A stretch of 64,000 nucleotides of DNA from Chloroflexi bacterium AL-N1 (GCA_013122435.1 WYDT01000031.1:17017-81016), one strand, 5' to 3'. Positions 24,505 to 34,170 are shown, counted from the first letter of the stretch. Notes: generated from the letters alone by a model not told the origin. Numbers and translations are program-made.

Positions 24505-27500
24505 ATGAATGCTGTGCAACGTCTACGCCAACGCAATGAATTCCGAACCCATCGCCGCAAAATAGCCACCGACATTATCAGCCACCCACTCCTGAGCCTG
24601 CTGCCGACATTGCTTGAGATACCTATCGAATTGATAGGGCCAGATGGCGATCCATGGAATCTTAATGAAATTATGGCGCAGCACCATCGCGTTGTTCTGA
24701 CTGGCATAGTAGGAAGTGGGCGTAGTCTCGTCCTGCACCAACTTGCGCGGCAGTGGGCTACATCTGGTAGCTCATATCCTCTGCCACTATGTATTACGCT
24801 TCCCACATTTGATGATGGCTGTACAGCACCAGACATACTGCTCACTGAATGGATCAGACAGTTTCGCGAAGAGTCTCATGCAAAATCAAGCGGAACCCTC
24901 CTGTCACGTATGACCTCAGCACGTTTACCCACAGAGCCATTGCATGACTGCGGATTGCTGATTGATGGATGGGAAGAACTCCCGATCAGCCGACAAGAGG
25001 TGTGGCGTACTCTTCTTGTGCAGGCGTCACAACACTGGCCTCAAACAGATATTATGGTAGTACTCCCACTGACCGAGGCAACATGGCCTGGATTTACCTC
25101 ACTTGCGATCCCTGCACCAACACCGGAAATAATCAACCTCTGGTTACAATACATGCTGCCAGACCACTATGACACCGTCGTACAGTCACTACAACCAGGA
25201 GGCTCACTAGCAACGCTCAATGAACGTCTGACCGAAATAGCGCTGCTGGCCTGGGTTGTTCCACAGACAGATTTCCCCAAACACCGTGCTGATCTTTATG
25301 CACAGACACTACGTTCTCTATTGGCAGCACGAGCCACGCAAGAATCACCGACGAATATACTGGCTGAATTACAACTGCTTGCCGCTTATGATGAAATACC
25401 TGCTGTTGCTATGGCAGAACTGGTTACTCCAACACCAACCGGAACACTCCGCTTTACCAATCCACTTTTTCGCATGTATCTTGCCGCCACCCAACTTGTC
25501 CAAGAAACACGCTTTGATCTCATACGAAAACTTGCCCCTACTGAAGGTCTGGAAGTAGCCCGGTTTAGTGTTACGATGATCGATGATCCATCTCAAGTGT
25601 ATAAACACCTTTGGAACAAGGGCAAACCACACGTCGACGACATTATTACGCTTGGGCATTGTTTATATGAGCGTCAGACCGCCACCCCTTTATGGAATTT
25701 ACGTATTCTGAGTGCGCTGGCTCAAGTTGCACGCAACCACGAACAGGCACAACAATACGAAGCATACGCACTTTTATGTCAATTAACACCAGCACTTGAC
25801 ACACTTTTACAGCAGTTACTACATGCGCCCAACCACACAGCTTACGTTATCCCTCGCCTACTCGCAATACTTCCCACCAATCTGGCGCATCCCCGTGCGA
25901 CACAGCTTGCCTTCGAACAGAACATTCCAGACGAGTTTGGCTGGGCCTTAACAGATGTACTCATTCAGATAACCAATCCCTCTGTAGAAGCATCGATTGC
26001 TCCCGAGGAGACACAAGCCCTGGCACGATGGGCGTATGTCCACGTTTTACAAGAAACACACAATCGGTCGTATGTAATGCAGACCATCCAAGATGGAATT
26101 GCGACAACCTTTAAGGACTCAGCAGCCGGGGATGTCCGCCTTTTGCGACTTGCAGCTACTCTGATCGATGATACAGATGCACCAACAAGAGCCCGTGTTG
26201 ATGCTTTATTATTGTTATCGCACAATAATCAGCCTTCTGCTCTTACTGTGATAGAACGCGCCTGTCATGATCATACTGCTGAGGTGCGGCAAAAAGCATT
26301 AGCCATGCTCGTCGAACGTGATCCATCACGTGCATATGCCACTCTCAGCCGAACCGTGCTCAATCAAGAACTCGTGTGGGAAGTACGCCTCGGAGCCATT
26401 CAATACCTGGGTACATTGGCAGATCAAGGTTCTGAAACACTTGTGGCTCGTTGTGCTGCCGATACAAGTTTGCCTCTCTACGCCCAACTCGTAAGTATTG
26501 CCACATTACAAGCACACCACATCGATATTTTGGAAAGCATTTTGCACGATGGCACACGTCATCCCGACATACGCGCTGCGGCTGCACGTCGCCTGGGGAC
26601 TCTTCAGCATATGCCATGCATACCTGATATGCTCGTATTACTGAGTAACCCAGTGGTGCCAACTCCGCTTATTGAAGGGATATGTGATAGTTTAGGAGCC
26701 TTAGGTAGTTTATCTGCTATTCCAGTGCTGCTTGAACGCCTTGAAGACACAGCTGCCAATCTACCTGCCACGTTGGCGATCATACAAACTCTGGGTCAAT
26801 TACGTACCAACACAGCAATTGTCCCATTAAGTAATCTCTTGGGAAACGGTGCCTTCAAACGACTGCGGGGTGCGATTGGCAGTGCCGATATTACACAATC
26901 AGCCAGCACCTTTCTTGAACAGAATGCACTCCCGGAAGCACTGGCACAACGACTGGCACTTATGCTTGCGGAGAACACTACCAGTGCAGATCGCCCTACC
27001 ACACTGGAAGAATTTATCCATCGTGAAGCTGCTCAATTATGTGAAACCGTAGCACAGGCACTCAGCACTATCGGCGGAAACACCGCACATACAGCATTAT
27101 TGACAGCCCTGACCGATGGTGCAACCGGACAGGCAGCTACCAGTATGATTAAGGCACTAGCCTCTATTGATAGCGCCAACCGCCTCGAAACATTTAGCTC
27201 CATACTCACCACATCAGCGATAGAACCATTAGTGCGCTGGTTAACAGTTGATTGCCTGCGGAAGCACCCTCTGGGAGTCTCAATTATGCGGCCATTGCTT
27301 GGACAACCAGAACTCGATCCGTTTATTCGTGGTGCACTGGCGGAAGCACTTGGTCAACGGGGTGAAAACAGCGTTTTGCCACTCTTACGACAAATTGCTG
27401 ACGACTCCCATGCCAATCTACAGCTTCGCATACAATCAATCGTTGGGCTTGGCCTACTCGACGAAGCAGAATCGGAAGTCGTTTTGCTGCGGCTTGTAAG

Positions 27501-28362
27501 CTCACACAGGGAACCCGAACAACTCCGCGCTACAGCTGCCGAACATCTACCTTCAAAGCTCAGCATAGATGGGCGACGCTTTCTCCGCAATATGCTCCAA
27601 AATGAGCAACCACCGCTACCAATCACCGTTGGTATTTTGCGAGCCCTTGGGCGTGCCCAAGACCGTGAATCGCTCCCAGCATTGCTGCGCTACTGTCAGG
27701 ATAATCAGGCTAATCTCGTCCAGGCCGCCCTCAAGGCACTGGCAACCATTGGCGATGCCAGCGTGGCACCGATCTTCGTACGTGTCGTGCAAAACACACA
27801 CCTCGACCATGCCACTCGTCTTCAGGCCGTTGGTGCACTGATCAAACTAGGTGGAGCTAGTTATCGCCCGCTGATTCAAACATATCTCCGCCACGGACCA
27901 CTCCCACTACGCATGCAGGCACTTGAACACCTTATTGAGGCAAACGGATCACAGGAAGAAACACACAAACTCCTGCTCGATACCACGACACCGCTACCGA
28001 TGCGTCTGCGTATTCTGGAGACACACACAGCGCTTCCAGATGGAGTGACATCACTTTTATCGATTTTGGCAGATGAGCATGATCATCTGCAAATACGTTA
28101 TCTCATCACCGATAAACTGGCAAGTTATGACTCCAGGATAATATCACCCACACTTGCTAATATTGCCCGTCATTCCGACACCGCCATTGGCCTACGACTA
28201 CGTTGTATCAAGTTACTTGGTACACACGGCACCACAGATACATGCTTGACACTCAGTCAATTGGCGGAGAACGATCGTCAATCATCGCTTATTCAACAAA
28301 CAGTCATCATTGCCCTTCGACATATGTCTGAACGTGACTGGCATCACACGACAGGAGACTAG
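24505..28362 (+). CDS. STAND-like P-loop protein with long HEAT-repeat tail
   Basis: 1285 residues. A short N-terminal part leads to a NACHT/STAND-like NTPase module whose Walker A reads GIVGSGRS (67-74), with Arg in place of the usual Lys, and whose Walker B reads CGLLIDGWEELP (150-160). From about residue 430 to the end there are many HEAT/PBS-lyase-type repeats of 30-35 residues, such as PDIRAAAARRLGTLQHM, PFIRGALAEALGQRGENSVLPLLRQIAD and LQAVGALIKLGGASYRPLI. No membrane segment is obvious. Family members act as scaffolds or as sensors in signalling and defence, but nothing here fixes the role. The response-regulator gene follows 50 bp downstream on the same strand. The Arg substitution could weaken ATP hydrolysis. 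Confidence 0.75.
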   Translation: MNAVQRLRQRNEFRTHRRKIATDIISHPLLSLLPTLLEIPIELIGPDGDPWNLNEIMAQHHRVVLTGIVGSGRSLVLHQLARQWATSGSSYPLPLCITLPTFDDGCTAPDILLTEWIRQFREESHAKSSGTLLSRMTSARLPTEPLHDCGLLIDGWEELPISRQEVWRTLLVQASQHWPQTDIMVVLPLTEATWPGFTSLAIPAPTPEIINLWLQYMLPDHYDTVVQSLQPGGSLATLNERLTEIALLAWVVPQTDFPKHRADLYAQTLRSLLAARATQESPTNILAELQLLAAYDEIPAVAMAELVTPTPTGTLRFTNPLFRMYLAATQLVQETRFDLIRKLAPTEGLEVARFSVTMIDDPSQVYKHLWNKGKPHVDDIITLGHCLYERQTATPLWNLRILSALAQVARNHEQAQQYEAYALLCQLTPALDTLLQQLLHAPNHTAYVIPRLLAILPTNLAHPRATQLAFEQNIPDEFGWALTDVLIQITNPSVEASIAPEETQALARWAYVHVLQETHNRSYVMQTIQDGIATTFKDSAAGDVRLLRLAATLIDDTDAPTRARVDALLLLSHNNQPSALTVIERACHDHTAEVRQKALAMLVERDPSRAYATLSRTVLNQELVWEVRLGAIQYLGTLADQGSETLVARCAADTSLPLYAQLVSIATLQAHHIDILESILHDGTRHPDIRAAAARRLGTLQHMPCIPDMLVLLSNPVVPTPLIEGICDSLGALGSLSAIPVLLERLEDTAANLPATLAIIQTLGQLRTNTAIVPLSNLLGNGAFKRLRGAIGSADITQSASTFLEQNALPEALAQRLALMLAENTTSADRPTTLEEFIHREAAQLCETVAQALSTIGGNTAHTALLTALTDGATGQAATSMIKALASIDSANRLETFSSILTTSAIEPLVRWLTVDCLRKHPLGVSIMRPLLGQPELDPFIRGALAEALGQRGENSVLPLLRQIADDSHANLQLRIQSIVGLGLLDEAESEVVLLRLVSSHREPEQLRATAAEHLPSKLSIDGRRFLRNMLQNEQPPLPITVGILRALGRAQDRESLPALLRYCQDNQANLVQAALKALATIGDASVAPIFVRVVQNTHLDHATRLQAVGALIKLGGASYRPLIQTYLRHGPLPLRMQALEHLIEANGSQEETHKLLLDTTTPLPMRLRILETHTALPDGVTSLLSILADEHDHLQIRYLITDKLASYDSRIISPTLANIARHSDTAIGLRLRCIKLLGTHGTTDTCLTLSQLAENDRQSSLIQQTVIIALRHMSERDWHHTTGD

Positions 28363-28412
28363 TCACCACAGTTTCGTTATATCCATCAGTTTTCTTGTCT
28401 TTGGGAGTTGTT

Positions 28413-29258
28413 ATGACCACGAAAATCATGGTAATTGATGATGAACCAGCCATCGGCAACTTATTGATCTACCAATTACGAGAATACGGCTATCAGGTCG
28501 TCTACATTTCCGATGCACTGGTAGCTATACAATGCCTGGAACGTGAGCGGCCTGATCTTATTCTGCTTGATGTGATGATGCCAGCTATAAGTGGGTGGGA
28601 TCTCTGTCGCGAAATTCGCGTCGGGTCAGATGTTCCCATCATTATGATCACGGCCAAACATGCCGATAGCGACATTGCAACCGGGCTACAGGCAGGTGCT
28701 GATGACTACGTGACCAAACCATTCAGCATGACCCAGCTACATGCGCGTATTGAGTCGGTGCTACGGCGTTCAACAAACCATGCTCAACCAACCAGCACGC
28801 GCGCCCATACCCGTACGACGACTAATTTGCGACAACACTCTGTTTTCCTAGCACACATGGAGCAAAGACCCAGGTATCAAAAAAATCTCGAAGCGCTGAC
28901 ACATCCGCATGTTCCACCCACCACCATCCCATCACCATCACCAGCATCCCTCGGACGACGGCTCCGTGAGGAGCGTCTGTCGCGTGGTCTCTCGTTGGCG
29001 CAGATAGAGCACGACTGCAAAATTCGGTGGGAATTCCTGCAAGCCATCGAACAAGATAACTATGCCTATGTACCACGTCCGCAACTACGAGTCATTCTGC
29101 ATGCCTACGCCAGCTATTTTGGTCTCGATATACGCCAGCTCGCCAACCACACCGCAAGTCAGGCATTATCGCTCTCGATGCTGCGATATGCCGTTTTCGC
29201 TACCGCGATGTTGTTGGTTGTCGTGGTGAGTTTTTACGTGATACGTATTGTGGCCTAG
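28413..29258 (+). CDS. Membrane-anchored response regulator (REC-HTH_25-TM)
   Basis: 281 residues in three parts. Residues 1-118 are a receiver domain with acidic pocket D9-D10, phospho-acceptor D53 in LILLDVMMP, Thr in MITAK and Lys in YVTKPF. A basic, His/Pro-rich linker follows. At about 180-245 lies a RodZ-like helix-turn-helix (LGRRLREERLSRGLSLAQIE.. WEFLQAIEQDNYAYVPRPQLRVILHAYA). A single transmembrane helix ends the protein (about 258-279). The start is the ATG at 28413 with GGGAG five bases away. No histidine kinase lies next to it. A phospho-receiver tied to a membrane-tethered HTH_25 is an unusual arrangement. It follows the STAND/HEAT gene by 50 bp. Confidence 0.8.
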   Translation: MTTKIMVIDDEPAIGNLLIYQLREYGYQVVYISDALVAIQCLERERPDLILLDVMMPAISGWDLCREIRVGSDVPIIMITAKHADSDIATGLQAGADDYVTKPFSMTQLHARIESVLRRSTNHAQPTSTRAHTRTTTNLRQHSVFLAHMEQRPRYQKNLEALTHPHVPPTTIPSPSPASLGRRLREERLSRGLSLAQIEHDCKIRWEFLQAIEQDNYAYVPRPQLRVILHAYASYFGLDIRQLANHTASQALSLSMLRYAVFATAMLLVVVVSFYVIRIVA

Positions 29259-29369
29259 GAGAGCTGGAAGCTAGGGACGAGAGGCTAGTATTGAGAACAC
29301 CTGCACCATCAATTGTTCCCGTTTGAACTATTGCAGCTTAGCACCTCTGCGTTATGTCACTCAGACATT

Positions 29370-30404
29370 TCAGTGCTCTTCTTTAGTCGTTATGGTTAAC
29401 CTGCGATTTCGTAGAAGCCTCCGCTGACGAAGAAACACAAAAAGCCCGACACCAATACCAGCAACCACTAATAATATAAGCGTGCTGTTGGTGACGATAA
29501 AGAGGAGTACGCCGATCAAAACCAGCAAAACACCCACTAACGACGAGTCTACCTCGGGCAGCGGAAGCATCACCGGTCCATCTTGTGCGCTTTCCACATC
29601 CCCATCAGCATAACGCGATGACTCAACACGATTGCCTGCTTTTCCTTCAAACACTTCCGGCGGCAACGGCGCACCAGGGATGGGCTTTTCACGTGCTTCA
29701 GCCAGATATGCCGCGCGCCAATTCAGTTCTGGTTGGAGTTTGCTCTGAAAAAGATGGAACGCCGCACGTTGTAGATACGCCGGATGGGCCTGGCTCACTT
29801 CAGCTATGCTATGCAACTCTCCTGATGTAAACACCACACCCGTGTCATCAAGATACGCCTCAGCAAACAGACGCACCTCCGGCATCGCAAAAGCTCCCAG
29901 ACCAATCGTGGCAAACCGTTCACTCAAGGCTGGCGGCGTACCGTTCATCGCCACCACCACAAACAGCGGATTCCGACGACTGATGCGAGCCAGTTCTTCC
30001 AGAAGTTCAGTTCCCCAGCCTGCGGCCAGCGCAGTTTGTGCATCATCAAGACACAACAGCACCGGCAAACCCGCTGTAATCAGTGCCACATCAAGTCCCG
30101 CAGGCGTATCACCCTTCTGGCGCAACGCCTGTACGACGACACCGTACACCTCGGTGGCATTTGTGGCAACTTGCAGGTTGAGATAAAAGGACTGGAGATC
30201 GGGCAGTTCCAGAGTCGCTGAGGCCGATTGCGACACATGCGTTAATAGCGATGACTTACCAATCCCCGGCGAACCCGTGATGAGAACAGGTCGTCGCCCT
30301 TCGAGACGCTCAAACAGTAACGAGAGTTCTCCCCAGCGTCCGGTAAATTTGTGCGGATCGGTAATCCGACCACGCTCGGTAAAAGGATTTATGCCGTCCT
30401 GCAA
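29370..30404 (-). CDS. P-loop ATPase with C-terminal membrane hairpin
   Basis: 344 residues. An ORC/STAND-type AAA+ ATPase core has FTGRWGELSLLFERL, Walker A GSPGIGKSS (44-52) and Walker B LPVLLCLDDAQ near 112. A sensor-like VVVAMNG and helical winged region follow (AYLDDTGVVFTSGELHSIAEVSQAHPAYLQRAAFHLF). After a linker come two transmembrane helices (LVGVLLVLIGVLLFIV and LILLVVAGIGVGLFVFL) and a basic tail. It is therefore probably a membrane-tethered cytoplasmic ATPase. TTG is taken as the start because GGAG lies 8 bases before it. The role is unknown. It is convergent with the response-regulator gene and 65 bp downstream of the mutase gene on the same strand. Confidence 0.72.
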   Translation of the reverse strand: MQDGINPFTERGRITDPHKFTGRWGELSLLFERLEGRRPVLITGSPGIGKSSLLTHVSQSASATLELPDLQSFYLNLQVATNATEVYGVVVQALRQKGDTPAGLDVALITAGLPVLLCLDDAQTALAAGWGTELLEELARISRRNPLFVVVAMNGTPPALSERFATIGLGAFAMPEVRLFAEAYLDDTGVVFTSGELHSIAEVSQAHPAYLQRAAFHLFQSKLQPELNWRAAYLAEAREKPIPGAPLPPEVFEGKAGNRVESSRYADGDVESAQDGPVMLPLPEVDSSLVGVLLVLIGVLLFIVTNSTLILLVVAGIGVGLFVFLRQRRLLRNRRLTITTKEEH

Positions 30405-30469
30405 GCACTACGCTCCATCGCAGTGAGATGATGCTATGATAGCAACATCATCCCACCAATACACATTCA

Positions 30470-32143
30470 TTAAACAGCAATCGTCTCCTGATGCACTCCA
30501 AACACTTCACGTAACACATCACACATTTCACCGATAGTCGCATAGGCCCGTACACAATCGAGGATCAGCGGCATCAGGTTCGCATCACCCTTGGCACCCA
30601 TTCTGAGCGCAGACAAGCGTCCTTCCACAAGCACATTATCACGTGTGGTACGAACATGATTGAGCCGTGCCATGTGGCGGGTCTCACCCTCTGGGTCCAT
30701 CTCCAGAATGGGAATCTCCAGTGGCACCTTAACGACCTGCTGATTCACACCAATGATGCCACGCACATGACCATCGATCTCTTGCTGATAGCGATAGGCT
30801 GCATCGGCGATTTCGTTCTGGAAATAACCATTGCGAATCGCGGGAATGACGCCACCCTGATCATCAATTTTCTGGAAATACTCCAAACACTCGTGTTCCA
30901 TACAATCCGTCAGTGCCTCAACAAAATACGAACCACCAAGCGGATCAACGGTATTGGTAACACCACTTTCCTCGGCGATAATTTGCTGTGTACGCAATGC
31001 AATCGTCGCGGCCTTCTCCGAGGGTAAGGCCAGCGCCTCGTCCATCGAATTGGTGTGGAGCGACTGCGTGCCACCGAGCACCGCTGCCAGCGCTTGAATC
31101 GTCGTACGCGCAATGTTCATCTCTGGTTGTTGCGCCGTGAGCGAACACCCCGCCGTCTGTGAGTGGAAGCGGAGCCACCACGAACGCGGATTCTTCGCAC
31201 CAAAACGTTCACGCATCGTACGTGCCCACACCCGCCGGGCAGCTCGATACTTCGCAATCTCTTCAAAGAAATCGTTGTGAGCATTGAAGAAGAAAGACAG
31301 TCGTGGCGCAATACTATCGACATCCAGACCACGGTCAACAGCCGCCTGGACGTAGGCAATGCCATCCGCTAGCGTAAACGCGAGTTCTTGCGCGGCGGTG
31401 CTACCTGCCTCACGAATATGATAACCACTGATCGAAATGGTATTCCACTGCGGGACCTCCTGCGCCCCAAAATCAAACGTATCTACCACCAGCCGCATCG
31501 AGGGCTCGGGCGGGAAGATGTACTCATTCTGTGCGATATATTCCTTCAGAATATCGTTCTGCAAGGTTCCCCGTAGCTTAGTTAGCGGAATACCCCACTT
31601 CTCTGCCACCACAAGATACATTGCCCACACCATTGCCGCCGGAGAGTTAATCGTCATGGAAGTACTAATCTCATCAAGCGGCAAACCATCAAGCAGGATT
31701 TCCATATCGGCCAGCGAAGAAATAGCCACGCCACACTTGCCAAACTCACCCTCGACCAGCGGATGATCAGTGTCGCGGCCATACAATGTTGGCATATCAA
31801 ACGCAATCGACAAACCGGTCTGGCCTTGCTCAAGCAAATACTTGAAGCGCGCATTGGTCTCTTCCGCACTCCCAAAACCGGCAAACATCCGCATCGTCCA
31901 CATCTTGCCACGATATCCGGTTGGGTGGATACCACGTGTGTATGGATACTCACCAGGATGAGCAATATCATTCAGGTAGTCGTTTTCGGCCAGATCCAGC
32001 GGCGTATAGAGCCGATTGATTGGTGCGCTTGATGTGGTGATGAAAGCCGCATCGCGCTCAGACTTCTTATTGAGTGATGGCCAGAGCGTTTGTTGCTCCC
32101 ATTGTTCCTGTGCTTGTTGTATCTTATCTTGTGGTTCAAACAT
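30470..32143 (-). CDS. Methylmalonyl-CoA mutase-type acyl-CoA mutase, large subunit
   Basis: 557 residues. This is the substrate-binding TIM-barrel subunit of a coenzyme-B12-dependent acyl-CoA mutase, usually annotated methylmalonyl-CoA mutase (succinyl-CoA to and from methylmalonyl-CoA). Visible: YPYTRGIHPTGYRGKMWTMR, MFAGFGSAEETNARFKYLL, GQTGLSIAFDMPTLYG, RGTLQNDILKEYIAQNEYIFPP, ISISGYHIREAGSTAAQELAF and SQTAGCSLTAQQPEMNIART. There is no C-terminal B12-binding domain (DxHxxG), so a separate small subunit is needed, and none is encoded in this window. THR near the usual specificity loop reads TLY here, so the exact substrate is not certain. A promoter lies just upstream at 32196. Confidence 0.88.
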   Translation of the reverse strand: MFEPQDKIQQAQEQWEQQTLWPSLNKKSERDAAFITTSSAPINRLYTPLDLAENDYLNDIAHPGEYPYTRGIHPTGYRGKMWTMRMFAGFGSAEETNARFKYLLEQGQTGLSIAFDMPTLYGRDTDHPLVEGEFGKCGVAISSLADMEILLDGLPLDEISTSMTINSPAAMVWAMYLVVAEKWGIPLTKLRGTLQNDILKEYIAQNEYIFPPEPSMRLVVDTFDFGAQEVPQWNTISISGYHIREAGSTAAQELAFTLADGIAYVQAAVDRGLDVDSIAPRLSFFFNAHNDFFEEIAKYRAARRVWARTMRERFGAKNPRSWWLRFHSQTAGCSLTAQQPEMNIARTTIQALAAVLGGTQSLHTNSMDEALALPSEKAATIALRTQQIIAEESGVTNTVDPLGGSYFVEALTDCMEHECLEYFQKIDDQGGVIPAIRNGYFQNEIADAAYRYQQEIDGHVRGIIGVNQQVVKVPLEIPILEMDPEGETRHMARLNHVRTTRDNVLVEGRLSALRMGAKGDANLMPLILDCVRAYATIGEMCDVLREVFGVHQETIAV

Positions 32144-32195
32144 CGTTGTTGCCCCCGCAGTAGCTGTATCATCGAATCAAATGGCTTGTAATGGC

Positions 32196-32204
32196 ATTAT
32201 AGCA
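32196..32204 (-). promoter_or_regulatory. Extended -10 promoter of the mutase gene
   Basis: TGCTATAAT on the minus strand, an extended -10 element, giving a start about 46 bases before the mutase ATG. The same nonamer recurs before other minus-strand genes (see 37971 and 55160). No strong -35 is seen. Confidence 0.45.
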
Positions 32205-32330
32205 TAGGCATACTGATAATAGGCACTCTCGCATGAACGATACAAGTATGCCGATGACAATAGGAAAAAATGTTATTTTGAAAAAAGAAATAGTTGTGTT
32301 GAGAAAAAATACAATACTGCTCGATCAAGC

Positions 32331-33077
32331 TTACGCCATCCGCCATCCACCATCGACTGCCAGCGTTTGACCGGTAATGTACGAGGCCAGAGGTGAAGCC
32401 AGAAAGAGGATGGCCGCTGCAACCTCCTCAGGTTGACCAACCCGCTGCAACGCGATAATCCGCTCACCCCAGGTGCGCTGCTCATCTGGTACCACATCGA
32501 GCATCTCGGTTTCGATCAGACCGGGGGCAATCGCATTTACCGTGATGTTCCACGCTGCTGCCTCACGCGAGATGGCACGTGTCAAACCCAGCACACCACC
32601 TGTGGCAGCCGAGTAATCTGACTGACAGGGCCCACCAGCCACACCATGGAGTGCCGCAACGTTCACAATACGCCCATAGCGACGCCGCATCATCGGACGT
32701 AGTACAGCCTTACAGGTATAATACACACTATCAAGATTACTCGACAACGTGTCCTTCCACTGTTCCAGAGAAAGCTGAGAAAAAGGGGTGTAGAGCGCAG
32801 TTCCCGCACAATTAATCAGCACATCGATCCGTCCCCAACGCTCCACAGTGGCTGCCACAAGAGCATCAACCGATTCGCGCTGCCGCACATCCACCTGATG
32901 AGCAACAACGTCGCCCGGCAAGCCTTCGCAGGATGCTACGGTCTCGGCAGCAGCATCGGCACGCACCCGATAGCCAGCCACGACACACGCGCCACGTTCT
33001 GCGAGCATACGCACAGCGGCCCGTCCAATCCCACGCGAGCCGCCGGTCACAATCACAATGTGATTACGAAAGTCCAT
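32331..33077 (-). CDS. FabG-like SDR lacking catalytic Ser and Lys
   Basis: 248-residue short-chain dehydrogenase fold. The cofactor motif TGGSRGIG (11-18), INCAG and NLDSV are intact. In the active site the Ser of NISS is Ala (NVAALHG, residue 142) and the YxxxK motif reads YSAAT (Y155, T159), so two of the three catalytic residues of FabG are missing while the Tyr stays. Family FabG reduces 3-oxoacyl-ACP with NADPH. Here that activity is doubtful, and it may instead bind the cofactor or acyl-ACP. It is the last gene of the fabH-fabD-SDR group, 20 bp after fabD. The ATG at 33077 has AGGA ten bases upstream. Confidence 0.82.
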   Translation of the reverse strand: MDFRNHIVIVTGGSRGIGRAAVRMLAERGACVVAGYRVRADAAAETVASCEGLPGDVVAHQVDVRQRESVDALVAATVERWGRIDVLINCAGTALYTPFSQLSLEQWKDTLSSNLDSVYYTCKAVLRPMMRRRYGRIVNVAALHGVAGGPCQSDYSAATGGVLGLTRAISREAAAWNITVNAIAPGLIETEMLDVVPDEQRTWGERIIALQRVGQPEEVAAAILFLASPLASYITGQTLAVDGGWRMA

Positions 33078-33097
33078 CGATAACACATCCTACAGTA

Positions 33098-34099
33098 TCA
33101 TTCATCAGATGGTATAACTTCTTCTTCTTGTTTATCAGTTAGTTTAGCTTCTTCTTCTCGTCTTTTTTGCACAAATGCTCGTATGTCCTGGAGGCTGCTG
33201 ATATGAATCAGACGTGCTTCTGGAGCAATCCGCTTGATCAGTCCGGTGAGCACCCTTCCGGGGCCAACCTCAACAAAGGTATCCACACCCGAAGCAACCA
33301 TATGTTGAACCGATGCAATCCAACGAACCGGAGCAGTAACCTGTACAGCTAACTCCCGACGAATACGTGGCGCATACTTGAGTGGCGTTGCTGTCACATT
33401 CGATACAACCGGAACCTGAGCATTTTTAATTGACACTGTACTGGCTGCTTCAGCCAGACCCGATGCTGCCTCACGCATCAGTGGGGAATGAAACGCAGCA
33501 TTGACTTTCAACGGTAGCACCCGCTTCGCACCCCGAGCACGTGCCAGATCCACTGCTTTTTCTACGGATGCAGTTGCGCCACTAATGACAAGTTGGCCTG
33601 GTGCGTTGTAGTTTGCAATAACAACTGGTTCCTCATCCGTTGAAGCTTCATGACAGACCTGCTCTAGCATTTCATCACTCAATCCAATCACAGCCGCCAT
33701 GGTTCCCTGATCGGCAGATGCCATCAACTCACCGCGACGACGCACCAACTTGAGGGCACTGGCAAAATCGAGCGCCTTTGCAGAAACAAGCGCAGAAAAC
33801 TTACCCAGACTATGTCCGGCCACAAACGATGAACCGCCCGATACTATTCCAGTCGTCCGAGCCTCCATCGCCAGCACAACGAGAAGTGCGATACTTACTG
33901 TAAGAATGGCCGGTTGAGCATTCTCCGTAGCAGTCAACTTCTCTTCAGGGCCTTCAAAACATAATTCTGATAACGCAAAACCAAGCGTATCATCAGCTTC
34001 CTCAAATATGACCCGGGCAGCCGAAGATGCCTGGTAAAGATCGCGACCCATACCGACAATCTGTGAACCTTGACCTGGAAAAACAAGTGCCGTTTTCAC
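33098..34099 (-). CDS. fabD: Malonyl-CoA:ACP transacylase
   Basis: 333 residues. It transfers malonyl from CoA to acyl carrier protein for fatty-acid elongation. Motifs: VFPGQGSQ at the N-terminus, the Ser nucleophile in GHSLG (S97), the catalytic His in AAFHSPLM, and VEVGPGRVLTGL near the end. The last 20 residues are an extra charged tail rich in Glu and Lys. The start is GTG, with GGGT upstream. An inverted repeat at 34146-34170 lies 47 bases upstream and may be an operator. No acpP is found in the window. Confidence 0.95.
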   Translation of the reverse strand: MKTALVFPGQGSQIVGMGRDLYQASSAARVIFEEADDTLGFALSELCFEGPEEKLTATENAQPAILTVSIALLVVLAMEARTTGIVSGGSSFVAGHSLGKFSALVSAKALDFASALKLVRRRGELMASADQGTMAAVIGLSDEMLEQVCHEASTDEEPVVIANYNAPGQLVISGATASVEKAVDLARARGAKRVLPLKVNAAFHSPLMREAASGLAEAASTVSIKNAQVPVVSNVTATPLKYAPRIRRELAVQVTAPVRWIASVQHMVASGVDTFVEVGPGRVLTGLIKRIAPEARLIHISSLQDIRAFVQKRREEEAKLTDKQEEEVIPSDE

Positions 34100-34145
34100 G
34101 TTATTAACCCTACCATCCTTTGTTTAGATGTTAATTTACATTGCA

Positions 34146-34170
34146 TTACACTAACGAGTGTTAGACGTAA
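34146..34170. promoter_or_regulatory. Inverted repeat upstream of fabD
   Basis: TTACACTAACGAGTGTTAGACGTAA (25 bp written in two parts: TTACACTAACGAG and TGTTAGACGTAA) contains the perfect palindromes ACACT-n4-AGTGT and CTAAC-n4-GTTAG. Its position between fabH and fabD suggests an operator for a TetR- or FapR-like fatty-acid regulator. No T-run follows, so it is not a terminator. Confidence 0.35.

Noticed and set aside
24297..24845. 182-residue minus-strand frame
   Set aside because: Mostly antisense to the STAND/HEAT gene and without recognisable motifs.
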